The notes below the pieces were generated by a model. It saw only the letters and a program-made list of their open reading frames with translations. It searched no databases and was not told where the DNA came from. From NCBI RefSeq assembly GCF_000383595.1, contig NZ_KB911581.1, positions 7,647,519-7,711,518 of the forward strand: DNA of 64,000 bases, read 5' to 3'. This stretch comes from Streptomyces bottropensis ATCC 25435. GTDB lineage: Bacteria > Actinomycetota > Actinomycetes > Streptomycetales > Streptomycetaceae. Positions 36,626 to 44,752 of the stretch are shown piece after piece (position 1 is the first letter of the stretch; each line of letters opens with the position of its first letter). A program made the position numbers and the translations under genes.

Positions 36626-37531
36626 TCAGCCCTTGTTGGCGCCGAGGGTCAGTCCGCTGACGAACTGCCGCTGGAGCGCGAAGTACACGATCAGGGTGGG
36701 GATCGCGGTGAGCAGGGCGCCGGCGGCGACCAGGTTGGGGTCGGTGAAGTACTGGCCGGAGAGGTTGTTCAGGGCCGAGGTGATCGGCATGTTCTCGCCG
36801 GTGGAGATCAGTACGAGCGCCCAGAAGAAGTCGTTGTAGATCCAGATGGAGAGCAGGGTCGCCAGGGCGGCCATCGCGGGCTTGCACAGCGGCAGCACGA
36901 TCTGCCAGTACAGGCGCCACACGGACGCGCCGTCGACGAGGGCCGCCTCGGTCAGCTCGTGGGGCAGGGAGCGCATGTAGTTGCTGAGGACGAAGGCGCA
37001 GAACCCGGACTGGAAGGCCACGTGGATGAGGACGAGGCCGAGCGCGGAGTCGTACAGCTTGCCGGACATGGTGATGCCGGGCAGGTCGATGAGCAGGTAC
37101 ATGCGGTACAGCGGGGTGATGATGACCTGCTGGGGGAGCAGGTTGCCGGCCGTGAAGACCAGGAGCAGGAAGAGGTTGACGCGGAAGTCGAAGCGGCTGA
37201 CGTAGAAGGCGACCATCGAGGACAGGAACAGCGTCAGCAGCACCGCGGGGACGGCGATGATCAGGGTGTTCACGAAGTAGTGCGTCATGTCCGACTGGGT
37301 GAACGCGTTCGTGAAGTTCTCGATGTTCAGGCTGTCGGGCCACGAGACGTAGCCCTTCTCGGATGTCTCGCCGTAGGGGCGCAGGGCCGCGTACAGGGCC
37401 CACAGCAGGGGTCCCAGCCACGCCAGTGACATGCCGACGAGGAAGACGTGCAGCAGGATCCGGGCGGGGCGCAGGGGTGTGCGCTCCTTGGGAGCGACGG
37501 CCGCGGCGGTGGTGTCGACGGTGGTGCTCAC
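36626..37531 (-). CDS. sugar ABC transporter permease, MalG type
   Basis: A 301-residue permease with six predicted spans (ILLHVFLVGMSLAWLGPLLWAL first) and the EAA loop LTEAALVDGASVWRLYWQIV. GTG 37531 overlaps the stop of the upstream permease gene (GTGA) and has GGAG nine nucleotides upstream. With the upstream permease and the binding protein it forms a CUT1-type importer; no ATPase gene is present, so a shared ATPase such as MsiK is likely. The linked GH42 enzyme suggests a galactoside substrate. Confidence 0.9.
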   Translation of the reverse strand: MSTTVDTTAAAVAPKERTPLRPARILLHVFLVGMSLAWLGPLLWALYAALRPYGETSEKGYVSWPDSLNIENFTNAFTQSDMTHYFVNTLIIAVPAVLLTLFLSSMVAFYVSRFDFRVNLFLLLVFTAGNLLPQQVIITPLYRMYLLIDLPGITMSGKLYDSALGLVLIHVAFQSGFCAFVLSNYMRSLPHELTEAALVDGASVWRLYWQIVLPLCKPAMAALATLLSIWIYNDFFWALVLISTGENMPITSALNNLSGQYFTDPNLVAAGALLTAIPTLIVYFALQRQFVSGLTLGANKG

Positions 37532-38526
37532 GCTTGCCGCTCCTTCCGGAAGGTCGCGATCAGATACGGGATGATCACGGCGAGGGAGATCACCAGGAGG
37601 ACGACGGCGATCGCCGATCCGTATCCGATACGGCTGGACTCTCCGATGATGTTGTTGGTGACGAGGATGGAGAGCAGTTCCGTGCCCTCGGCGCCCTTGT
37701 TGAAGACGAAGACCAGGTCGAAGGCGCGCAGGGCCTCGATGATGGTGACGACCAGGACGACGGTGTTGGTGGGGCGCAGGGTGGGGAAGATGACGTTCTT
37801 GAACGTCTGCCACTCGTTCGCGCCGTCCAGCGCGGAGGCCTCGCGCAGGGACGGGTCGACGCCCTTGAGGCCGGCCAGGTACAGGATCATCATGTAGCCG
37901 GTGTGGCGCCAGGACGCGGCGATGAGGATGGCCCAGAGGTTGAGGTCCGGGTCGCCGATCCAGTCGATGTAGTGGCCCGGCTCGTTGGCGCCGATGAGGC
38001 TGTTGATCAGGCCCGTGTCGGGGTTGTAGATCAGCTGCCAGACGAAGCCGATGACGGCCAGCGACATCACGACGGGCAGGAAGAACGCCGTCTGGTAGAC
38101 GCGGCTGAAGCGGATGTTCTTGTCCAGCTGGACGGCCAGGAACAGGCCCAGCGGCGTCGGGATCAGGATGAGGACGACGAACCAGATGATGTTGTGCTCG
38201 ACGGCGGGCCAGAACTGCGGGTTGTTGGTGAACAGTTCCTGGAAGTTGTGCAGCCCGACCCACTTGATGGAGTCGAAGCCGATGCCGTCCCAGGTGGTGA
38301 AGGCCAGCAGGATCGACGCGAAGGCCGTCACCCAGACCAGGGCGACGTGCAGGAACGTCGGCAGACCGGCCATCAGGCCCAGCGTCAGGCGGTCCCGACG
38401 GGTCAGCAGCCGCCGATGCCCCTGGGGCACCTTGGCGGCCTTCCCGTTCTGTGCGGTTTTTGCGGCAGGGCCGGAGCCCGGAGGCGGCGTGGCCGCCTCC
38501 GGGCTCTCGGTGGGGGTGGTCGTCAT
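37528..38526 (-). CDS. sugar ABC transporter permease, MalF type
   Basis: A 332-residue permease with a Pro/Ala-rich cytoplasmic N-terminus of about 45 residues, then six predicted spans (LTLGLMAGLPTFLHVALVWV first) and the EAA loop LREASALDGANEWQTFKNVI. It is 48 bp downstream of the binding-protein gene and overlaps the next permease gene by 4 bp. Confidence 0.9.
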   Translation of the reverse strand: MTTTPTESPEAATPPPGSGPAAKTAQNGKAAKVPQGHRRLLTRRDRLTLGLMAGLPTFLHVALVWVTAFASILLAFTTWDGIGFDSIKWVGLHNFQELFTNNPQFWPAVEHNIIWFVVLILIPTPLGLFLAVQLDKNIRFSRVYQTAFFLPVVMSLAVIGFVWQLIYNPDTGLINSLIGANEPGHYIDWIGDPDLNLWAILIAASWRHTGYMMILYLAGLKGVDPSLREASALDGANEWQTFKNVIFPTLRPTNTVVLVVTIIEALRAFDLVFVFNKGAEGTELLSILVTNNIIGESSRIGYGSAIAVVLLVISLAVIIPYLIATFRKERQA

Positions 38527-38574
38527 GTCAGGAGGTCATCCAGTCGTGAGGACGGTCGATCGTCAGGACGGTCG

Positions 38575-39885
38575 TCAGGACGCGAAGATCGTCTTCTTCT
38601 GGCGCTCGATGGACGAGAGCAGGCTGTCGACGCCCTTGGGGTCGCGGATGAACTTCTGCAGCGCCGGCTGCATCACCGTGGAGGTGAAGTCCGGGCGGCT
38701 GTCGCGGTCCATGAACTGGGTGAGGCTCTTGGCGCCCGAGATCATCTCGTACGCCTTCTTCTGCAGCGGCGAGTACGAGGAGGTGTCCGCCTTGGTGGAG
38801 GCGGCGACCACGTTCGGGTCGGCCTTGAGGTAGATCTGCTCGGCCTCGGGGGTGCCGAGGAACTCCATGAGCTTGGCCGCGCCGGACTTGTTCTTCGGGG
38901 CCTTGCTCATCATGTAGCCGTCGGTGGGCGCCTCGACGGTGTCCTGGCCGTACGCCGGGTCTATCTCCGGGAAGGCGAAGAAGTCCAGGTCCTCCAGGTC
39001 GGCCTTGTTGGTGAACTGCTGGCCCACGAAGGTGCCCAGCAGGTACATGCCCGCCTTCTTCGACACCAGGGTCTGCGCGGCGTCCTGCCAGGTACGGCCG
39101 ACGGCGCCCTCCTGGTGGTACGGCAGCAGCTCGCTCCAGTGGTCGAAGACCTTGCGGACCTTGGCGTCGGTCCAGGACGCCTTGCCCGCCATCAGCTCGA
39201 CGTGGAAGTCGTAGCCGTTGGTGCGGAAGTTGAGCTGGTCGAACGTGCCCATCGCCGGCCACGCGTCCTTGTCGCCGAAGGCGATCGGGACGAGCTTGTC
39301 CTTCTGCATCTGCTTGCACAGGGCGATCAGCTGGTCCCACGTGGTGGGAACCTCGTAGCCCTTCTCCTGGAAGACGCTCTTGCGGTAGAAGAGCGCCCAG
39401 GGGTAGGTGTACAGCGGCACGAAGTAGTACTTGCCGTCCGCCCCCTTGCTGAGCTTCTTCATCGCGTCGGGGAAGTTGCCGCCGATCTTGTCCCACACGT
39501 CGTCGATCGGGCTGGCGAGGCCCTTGGCCGCGAAGAACTGCATGCGGTAGCCCGCGAACCAGTGGAACACGTCGTCCGGGGTGCCCTGGAGGTAGGAGTT
39601 GATCTGCTCCTGGAACGTGTTGTGGTCCTTGGTGTTCACGTCGACCGTGATCCCGGACTGCTTCTTGAACGCCGCGTAGATCTCGGCGAACGCCTTCTTC
39701 GGCACCGCGTCCGACGCGTTGGAGCCGAGCGAGACGGTCTTCGAGTCACCGGCCGAACTGCCACTGCCGCCACAGGCGCTGAGCAGGGGGACTCCAGCGC
39801 CGAGCGCCACCGCCCCGCCGACGCCGCGCAGCACAGTGCGGCGGCTCGGGCCGGGGACGGAGAGACCGGAAGGTGTGAGGTGCAT
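38575..39885 (-). CDS. sugar ABC transporter substrate-binding lipoprotein
   Basis: A 436-residue family 1 solute-binding protein. The signal combines a twin-arginine motif (SRRTVLRGVGGAVALG) with the lipobox LLSAC (Cys38), so Tat export followed by lipidation is likely. The mature part is a typical sugar-binding fold (AFAEIYAAFKKQSGITVDV, LFYRKSVFQEKGYEVPTTW). The ATG at 39885 follows GGGAG; an upstream in-frame ATG at 39987 runs through the promoter region and is rejected. It heads the operon, and candidate operators lie at 39937-39954 and 40034-40064. Confidence 0.9.
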   Translation of the reverse strand: MHLTPSGLSVPGPSRRTVLRGVGGAVALGAGVPLLSACGGSGSSAGDSKTVSLGSNASDAVPKKAFAEIYAAFKKQSGITVDVNTKDHNTFQEQINSYLQGTPDDVFHWFAGYRMQFFAAKGLASPIDDVWDKIGGNFPDAMKKLSKGADGKYYFVPLYTYPWALFYRKSVFQEKGYEVPTTWDQLIALCKQMQKDKLVPIAFGDKDAWPAMGTFDQLNFRTNGYDFHVELMAGKASWTDAKVRKVFDHWSELLPYHQEGAVGRTWQDAAQTLVSKKAGMYLLGTFVGQQFTNKADLEDLDFFAFPEIDPAYGQDTVEAPTDGYMMSKAPKNKSGAAKLMEFLGTPEAEQIYLKADPNVVAASTKADTSSYSPLQKKAYEMISGAKSLTQFMDRDSRPDFTSTVMQPALQKFIRDPKGVDSLLSSIERQKKTIFAS

Positions 39886-39936
39886 GTACGGCTCCCTGGG
39901 GACAGGTCGTTCGGTCTCAATGGCCCTCGCCGGTGA

Positions 39937-39954
39937 CTGATCGAAAACAATCAG
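39937..39954. promoter_or_regulatory. inverted repeat CTGAT-N8-ATCAG upstream of the galactoside operon
   Basis: CTGATCGAAAACAATCAG lies 52 bp upstream of the binding-protein start, in an A-rich patch. It is a plausible operator for the galactoside operon. No linked regulator is present. Confidence 0.5.
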
Positions 39955-40033
39955 AAACCAACTCGACCGAACATCGGTGGCCGCCATAACAGCTCTATGT
40001 CATGTCATGCGTCAAGACTTCTTGTCCCCCTTT

Positions 40034-40064
40034 GTTGAAACGTAATCCCTGGATGTCGAAACGT
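40034..40064. repeat. direct repeat GTYGAAACGT, two helical turns apart
   Basis: GTTGAAACGT (40034-40043) and GTCGAAACGT (40055-40064) are 21 bp apart. The flanking region 39886-40147 holds no gene. The spacing suits a protein binding direct repeats upstream of the galactoside operon promoter. Confidence 0.5.
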
Positions 40065-40147
40065 GACCGACACATACGTGACCCGCGTCACACCTGGACG
40101 ACGTCGCGTCCATGGGGCACGTGATCGCGCAAGATCGCCCACCCAGG

Positions 40148-41575
40148 TCAGCCACCGCCGTCCCCCACCCGCGCGGAGGCCGTTCCGAAGTGTTTGCGTC
40201 GGCGCATCGGCACTCCCCGGCGTCCCCTGCGCGCCGGCGCCCCGCCGCCGCCCGCCGCCCCGCCCCCGTCGAGCTGGATCCGGATCCGCACCTCGGTGCC
40301 GCCCAGCACCGACGACCCGAGGCGGACGTCACCCCCGGTCGACTCGGCGAGCCCGCGCACGATGTCCAGGCCGAGCCCGGTCGAGCCGTCGCTGCCGGAG
40401 CCCCGCCCACGGGCCATCGCGGCCTCGGGATCGGCGATGCCCGGCCCCGCGTCGGAGACCAGGACGATCACCGCGTCCCCGCCGTCGTGCACGTCCACCG
40501 CGAAGGCCGTGCCCTGGTCCGTGTGCCTGAAGACGTTGCCGAGGAGGGCGTCCAGCGCGGCGGCCAGGTCGGCCCGCGCGACGGGTGTGCGGACGGGCCG
40601 CTCGGCCCCGGCCACCCGCCACGTGCGGCCCTCGTCCTCCGCGAGCGCCGACCAGAACGCCATCCGCTCCCGGACCACCTCGGCCGCGTCGCACCCGGCG
40701 CCGGGCCCCGCCACCGCCGTCCGGGGCTTGGCCTCCCGCGCCGTACGGATGATCGTGTCGACCTCCCGCTCCAGCTGCTCGACCGCCGCCCGCGTCTGCG
40801 CGGCGGCCGGCCCGTCGCCGAGCGAGGCCGCGTTGAGCCGCAGCACGGTCAGCGGTGTGCGCAGCCGGTGCGACAGATCCGCCGCCAACTCTCGTTCGTT
40901 CGCGAGCAGTTGCACCACCTGGTCGGCCATCGCGTTGAAGGCCGCCGCCGCCAGGCGCAGCTCCTTCGGTCCCTTCTCCGGAACCCGCGCGCCCAACTGC
41001 CCCTCCCCCAGTTCGCGCGCGCTCTCCACCAGCCGCCGCGCGGGCCGGACCATACGCACCCCGAGCCGGTCGGCCACCGCCACCGAGCCGACGATCAGCA
41101 GGGCACCCACCCCGGCGAGCACCGCCCACGCCGTGGCGAGCCCCCGGCTCACCTCCGACGCGGGCACGTACACCTCCACCACCGCTATCGCGCCGGAGCC
41201 GATCGCGGTCGGCTGGAGCAGCGTGGACCCGCCGGGTACGCGCGTGGTGGAGGCCCGGCCCAGCTTCCGGACCGTCGCGATGTCCCGGTCGGACGCCCGC
41301 TGCCGGCCCAGGTCGAGCGCGGCGGTCTCCGTGCCGTCCGCCGGCAGGTGCACCGCCATCCCGTCGTCCGAGCCGGCCGAGGCGACGACCCGCTCCAGCT
41401 GCTCCCGGTCGGTGGTGATGGAGAGCGCCGGGGCGATCGCGGCCGCCTCCCGCTCGGCGTGGGAGAAGGCCCGGTCCCGTGCCATCTCCTTGACGACCAG
41501 CCCGAGCGGCACCGCGAAGGCCACCACGACCATCGCCGTCACCGCCAGGCACACCTTGACCAGGGCCCACCTCAT
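40148..41575 (-). CDS. two-component sensor histidine kinase
   Basis: A 475-residue membrane kinase. One span at residues ~8-28, an extracytoplasmic sensor of ~115 residues, and a second span at ~147-168 (AWAVLAGVGALLIVGSVAVA) precede a HAMP linker. The H-box is LSHRLRTPL with phospho-acceptor His236; the N-box (GNVFRHTDQG) and G-boxes (VSDAGPGI, STGLGLDIV) are intact. The Gly/Arg-rich C-terminal tail is unusual. The ATG at 41575 overlaps the response-regulator stop (ATGA). The signal is unknown. Confidence 0.92.
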   Translation of the reverse strand: MRWALVKVCLAVTAMVVVAFAVPLGLVVKEMARDRAFSHAEREAAAIAPALSITTDREQLERVVASAGSDDGMAVHLPADGTETAALDLGRQRASDRDIATVRKLGRASTTRVPGGSTLLQPTAIGSGAIAVVEVYVPASEVSRGLATAWAVLAGVGALLIVGSVAVADRLGVRMVRPARRLVESARELGEGQLGARVPEKGPKELRLAAAAFNAMADQVVQLLANERELAADLSHRLRTPLTVLRLNAASLGDGPAAAQTRAAVEQLEREVDTIIRTAREAKPRTAVAGPGAGCDAAEVVRERMAFWSALAEDEGRTWRVAGAERPVRTPVARADLAAALDALLGNVFRHTDQGTAFAVDVHDGGDAVIVLVSDAGPGIADPEAAMARGRGSGSDGSTGLGLDIVRGLAESTGGDVRLGSSVLGGTEVRIRIQLDGGGAAGGGGAPARRGRRGVPMRRRKHFGTASARVGDGGG

Positions 41576-42276
41576 GGCCCCGCTCCCGCCCCCGGCGGCT
41601 CCAGCTTCACACCGACCCCGCGCAGCGTGTGCAGATAGCGCGGCTTGGCCGCCGTCTCCCCCAACTTCCGCCGCAGCCACGACAGATGCACGTCGATGGT
41701 CTGGTCGTCCCCGTACGACTGCTGCCACACCTCGGCCAGCAGCTCCCTGCGCGCGACGACCACACCGGGCCGCCCGGCCAGGAACGCGAGCAGGTCGAAC
41801 TCGCGCCGGGTGAGATCGAGTCGTACGCCGTCCAGCTCGGCCTGACGGCGCAGCGGGTCGATCGCGAGGCCGCCGACCCGGATGACCGTGGAAGGGGGCC
41901 CCGCACCGGCGAAGGCGCGGGAGCGGCGCAGTACGGCGGCCATCCGGGCGGACAGGTGCTCGACCGAGAACGGCTTGGTCAGGTAGTCGTCCGCGCCCGC
42001 GTTCAACAGGCGGACGATCTCCGCCTCGTCGTCCCTCGCCGTCGCGATGATCACCGGGACGTCCGTGATGCCGCGCAGCATCTTCAGCGCCTCGGAGCCG
42101 TCGAGGTCCGGCAGCCCGAGGTCGAGGACGACCACGTCGAAACGGACGTGCGCGACCTCGCGCAGCGCCTCCAGGGCCGTACCGACGCTGCGCACGGTGT
42201 GCGCGGCGTCCGTCAGATGCCTGATCAGCGCCGAGCGTACGAACGGGTCGTCCTCGACCACGAGCACACTTGCCAT
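41572..42276 (-). CDS. OmpR/PhoB-family response regulator
   Basis: A 234-residue regulator. The receiver has SVLVVEDDPFV, phospho-acceptor Asp52 in VVLDLGLPDLDG, and the conserved lysine in LTKPFSVEHL. The winged-helix output domain spans residues ~135-230 (LTRREFDLLAFLAGRPGVVV, TIDVHLSWLRRKLG). ATG 42276 is chosen; GTG 42285 would add three residues, and neither has a clear ribosome binding site. It is cotranscribed with the kinase gene downstream. The target genes are unknown. Confidence 0.93.
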   Translation of the reverse strand: MASVLVVEDDPFVRSALIRHLTDAAHTVRSVGTALEALREVAHVRFDVVVLDLGLPDLDGSEALKMLRGITDVPVIIATARDDEAEIVRLLNAGADDYLTKPFSVEHLSARMAAVLRRSRAFAGAGPPSTVIRVGGLAIDPLRRQAELDGVRLDLTRREFDLLAFLAGRPGVVVARRELLAEVWQQSYGDDQTIDVHLSWLRRKLGETAAKPRYLHTLRGVGVKLEPPGAGAGP

Positions 42277-42419
42277 GCGCCGCACCGTACGCCATGCGCG
42301 GGAGCCCGGTCGGGGCCTGTGGACAACTCACGCGGGGGCCCCGCGCGCAGGCCCGTGAACGGACCGGTGGCCCCCCCGCCCCACGACACCACCGGGACAT
42401 GTGGGGCAGGATGGCCGCG

Positions 42420-42956
42420 ATGCGCAGAGGACTCCTACACGTACTGGCCTGGCTGCTCGCCACGGGCGCGGCGGTCACGGTGACGTGGTGGGGCGTCCAC
42501 ACGGTGATGGCCGGCACGGCCTACGACCCGCCGCGCGCCCTGCCCATCACGGCCGCCGACGCACGGGCCGAGGCAGCCCCGACGCCGGTCACCGCGGCGC
42601 CCCTGCCGGAGCCGTCGCAGAGCGCCGAGGCACCGGCGAGGCGCGACGCGGACGAGCCGTCCCCCACCCCCTCGAAGCCGCCGAGGTCCACGGAGCCCGG
42701 CCCCGGTCCGAGCACCGGCGCCCCGGCCGACCAGGGCGAGATCAAGGCGTACGACACCGAGGGCGGCCGGGTCGTCCTCTCGCTCGGCGAGCAGTACGCG
42801 ACCCTCGTGTCGGCGACACCCGGCTCGGGCTGGTCGATGCAGGTGTGGAAGACGGAGACCTGGATCCGGGTCGACTTCGCCGCCGGCGCGGACCGGGTGT
42901 CGGTGTTCTGCACCTGGCACGACAGCGCGCCCCGGGTGGACGTGCAGAACTTCTGA
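42420..42956 (+). CDS. membrane-anchored or exported protein of unknown function
   Basis: About 178 residues: an N-terminal hydrophobic segment (LLHVLAWLLATGAAVTVTWW), a Pro/Ala/Ser/Glu linker of ~80 residues, and a C-terminal beta-rich domain (IKAYDTEGGRVVLSLGEQYA, TWIRVDFAAGADRVSVFCTW). It looks like a wall-spanning single-pass protein with an outer domain. Starts at 42399, 42411 and 42420 are all in frame; 42420 is best placed after GGGGCAGG. It is divergent from the two-component genes, so it could be their target, but that is inference. Confidence 0.7.
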   Translation: MRRGLLHVLAWLLATGAAVTVTWWGVHTVMAGTAYDPPRALPITAADARAEAAPTPVTAAPLPEPSQSAEAPARRDADEPSPTPSKPPRSTEPGPGPSTGAPADQGEIKAYDTEGGRVVLSLGEQYATLVSATPGSGWSMQVWKTETWIRVDFAAGADRVSVFCTWHDSAPRVDVQNF

Positions 42957-43069
42957 GGATGAGCGGCCCTCCCGCGAGCCGGCGCGTCCCACGGGCCGAC
43001 GCGTCCACGGGTCGGCCCGTCCCCCGAAGCGGCGCCTTCAGGCCCGTTACTTCTGGAAATCGGGGAACC

Positions 43070-43948
43070 TCAGCGGAACGCCGACGACGGCGGCGCGGGT
43101 GAGGCCACCGCGCCCGCGTCCGTCACCGGCTGGGCGCCGCCGGTGAAGTCGGTGAGCGTCCTGCCGTGTTCGACCCGGCCGGGGTGCGGGTCGGAGGCGG
43201 CGCGGCGGGTCAGTTCGGCGACGGGCAGGGGCAGGCCGGAGGCGACGAGCACCGCGTTGCCGAACCGTCTGCCCCGCAGCACGGTGGGGTCGGCGAACAG
43301 CGCCAGTTCCGGGAAGACGACGGCGGCGGTGGCGATCTGGCCGCGCAGATGGGCCAGCGGCGGGCCGTCGGCGAGGTTGGCGGCGTAGTACCCGTCGGGC
43401 TTCACCACCCGCCGCACCTCCGTGAGGAACTCCGTCGACGTCAGATGCGCCGGAGTGCGCGCCGCGCTGAACACATCCGCTATGACCAGGTCCGCCCATC
43501 CGTCGGGCACCTTCGCGAGCCCCTCGCGCGCGTCCGTGGACCGCACCCGTACGCGCGCGTTGGGGTCCAGGGGCAGTTCGCGCCGGACCAGTCGGACGAG
43601 GGCCGCGTCCCGCTCGACGACCTGCTGGGTGGAGCGGGGGCGCGTGGCGGCGACGTACCGGGCGAGGGTGAAGGCGCCTCCGCCGAGGTGCACGGCGTGC
43701 ACGGGCCGCCCGGCCGGGGCGACGAGATCGATGACGTGCCCGATCCGGCGCTGGTACTCGAACGACAGATACGCGGGATCGTCGAGATCGACGTGCGACT
43801 GCGGCGCCCCGTCGACGAGCAACGTCCACGCCCGGGGCCGGTCCGGGTCCGGCAGCAGCTCGGCGAGCCCCCCGTCGACCTCCTCGACGACCGCGTCGGC
43901 CCCCCGCCCACGCCGTCCCTGCCCCTGCCCCTTCTTCGACCTGCCCAT
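43070..43948 (-). CDS. spermidine synthase-like methyltransferase-fold protein
   Basis: A 292-residue Rossmann-fold protein of the SpeE type. VHAVHLGGGAFTLARYV is the cofactor-binding loop, VVERDAALVRLVRREL the acidic second strand, and DLVIADVFSAARTPAHLTS the region after the fourth strand. It lacks the N-terminal beta-hairpin domain of true spermidine synthases, and the N-terminus is a basic Gly/Lys/Arg stretch. Polyamine synthesis is therefore unproven; a different aminopropyl- or methyltransferase is equally possible. The gene stands alone. Confidence 0.75.
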   Translation of the reverse strand: MGRSKKGQGQGRRGRGADAVVEEVDGGLAELLPDPDRPRAWTLLVDGAPQSHVDLDDPAYLSFEYQRRIGHVIDLVAPAGRPVHAVHLGGGAFTLARYVAATRPRSTQQVVERDAALVRLVRRELPLDPNARVRVRSTDAREGLAKVPDGWADLVIADVFSAARTPAHLTSTEFLTEVRRVVKPDGYYAANLADGPPLAHLRGQIATAAVVFPELALFADPTVLRGRRFGNAVLVASGLPLPVAELTRRAASDPHPGRVEHGRTLTDFTGGAQPVTDAGAVASPAPPSSAFR

Positions 43949-44005
43949 GAACTCATTATCGGGCGTGGGGCACCCTGGGCGCGCCGGCCGCCGGGAGCGC
44001 CCCGA

Positions 44006-44023
44006 CAGGGGCGCGGGGAACTG
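44006..44023. repeat. copy of the intergenic 18-mer repeat
   Basis: CAGGGGCGCGGGGAACTG is identical to the core of the repeat at 7578-7671. It is followed by CGCGACGAGCC, as in other copies, and sits upstream of the spermidine-synthase-like gene. Confidence 0.8.
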
Positions 44024-44045
44024 CGCGACGAGCCGCGACGCGCCC

Positions 44046-44080
44046 GCACCAGCACCAGCACCAGCACCAGCACCAGCACC
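44046..44080. repeat. 6-bp tandem repeat (GCACCA)5.8
   Basis: Thirty-five bases of uninterrupted GCACCA units directly follow the intergenic repeat. It lies outside genes and is a candidate variable-number tract. Confidence 0.85.
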
Positions 44081-44119
44081 CGTCTACGAGCAGAACCCCG
44101 ACGGCGACCGGCCCTCACC

Positions 44120-44494
44120 TCACCGGCAGTTGTCAGCCGCCTCGATCAACCGCGCCGCCTCGCCCAGCGCGGCGCGCAGCACCGCCGGATCCGTCGCGAG
44201 GTCCGCCTCCCCCGGCGGCAACAGCCAGTCCGCCCCGTCCGCGGGGACCAGGACCGCCCCGCGCCCGTCGCTCTGCGTGCACGTGCTCCCCGGTACGTCC
44301 CACGCGTCGGCCGTACCGGGCGGCACCAGGAACCCGAGGGTGTCGCAGGTGTCGTCGTGCAGTACGGGTCCGACCGCCATGACGGGCCCCACCACGTCGA
44401 GGGCGCCCCGGCGGAGGATGTCGACCGCCTCCAGTCCCTGCCGCGCGGGCACGGTCACCAGGTCGCACTCGGAACGGGGTTCGTGGTTCTTCAT
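44120..44494 (-). CDS. conserved hypothetical protein beside an HTH/TPR regulator
   Basis: A 124-residue soluble protein (VTVPARQGLEAVDILRRGA, LHDDTCDTLGFLVPPGTADA, VPGSTCTQSDGRG, DWLLPPGEADLATDP). I have no named family for it, although similar small proteins recur in Streptomyces genomes next to regulatory genes. The three cysteines are within the family-like core. ATG 44494 follows GGGAGG. It is divergent from the large regulator gene at 44753, an arrangement that suggests a functional link. Confidence 0.65.
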   Translation of the reverse strand: MKNHEPRSECDLVTVPARQGLEAVDILRRGALDVVGPVMAVGPVLHDDTCDTLGFLVPPGTADAWDVPGSTCTQSDGRGAVLVPADGADWLLPPGEADLATDPAVLRAALGEAARLIEAADNCR

Positions 44495-44752
44495 CCGGGC
44501 CTCCCACGCCTACCAGCCCCCTGCCCAACGCGCCGCCCTGTCAACGGCTACGGCGAAACTGCGCCGCAAAGGATGGCAGTTCATGGCATATCCAGGATGA
44601 GATATCCGGTTTGTAGCCAAACCTCGCGTGGGGGCCTCGATCGGGCGGGTACGTTCTTGCCCCGCCGGACACAGCGGAACCAACCGTGCAGCACGCACAC
44701 AAGTCCTACTGAATCCGGCATGGTTCGACGGTTCGCGAGAGAGGGCCCGGCC

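Noticed and set aside
34489-36660. 723-codon plus-strand frame opposite the GH42 gene
   Set aside because: It is fully antisense to a protein with complete catalytic motifs and has no start signal.
43070-43948. Naming the SpeE-like protein spermidine synthase
   Set aside because: It lacks the N-terminal domain, and there is no polyamine gene context; only the fold is supported.
44046-44080. GCACCA tandem array considered as CRISPR
   Set aside because: The units are 6 bp and contiguous, with no spacers and no cas genes; it is a simple repeat.
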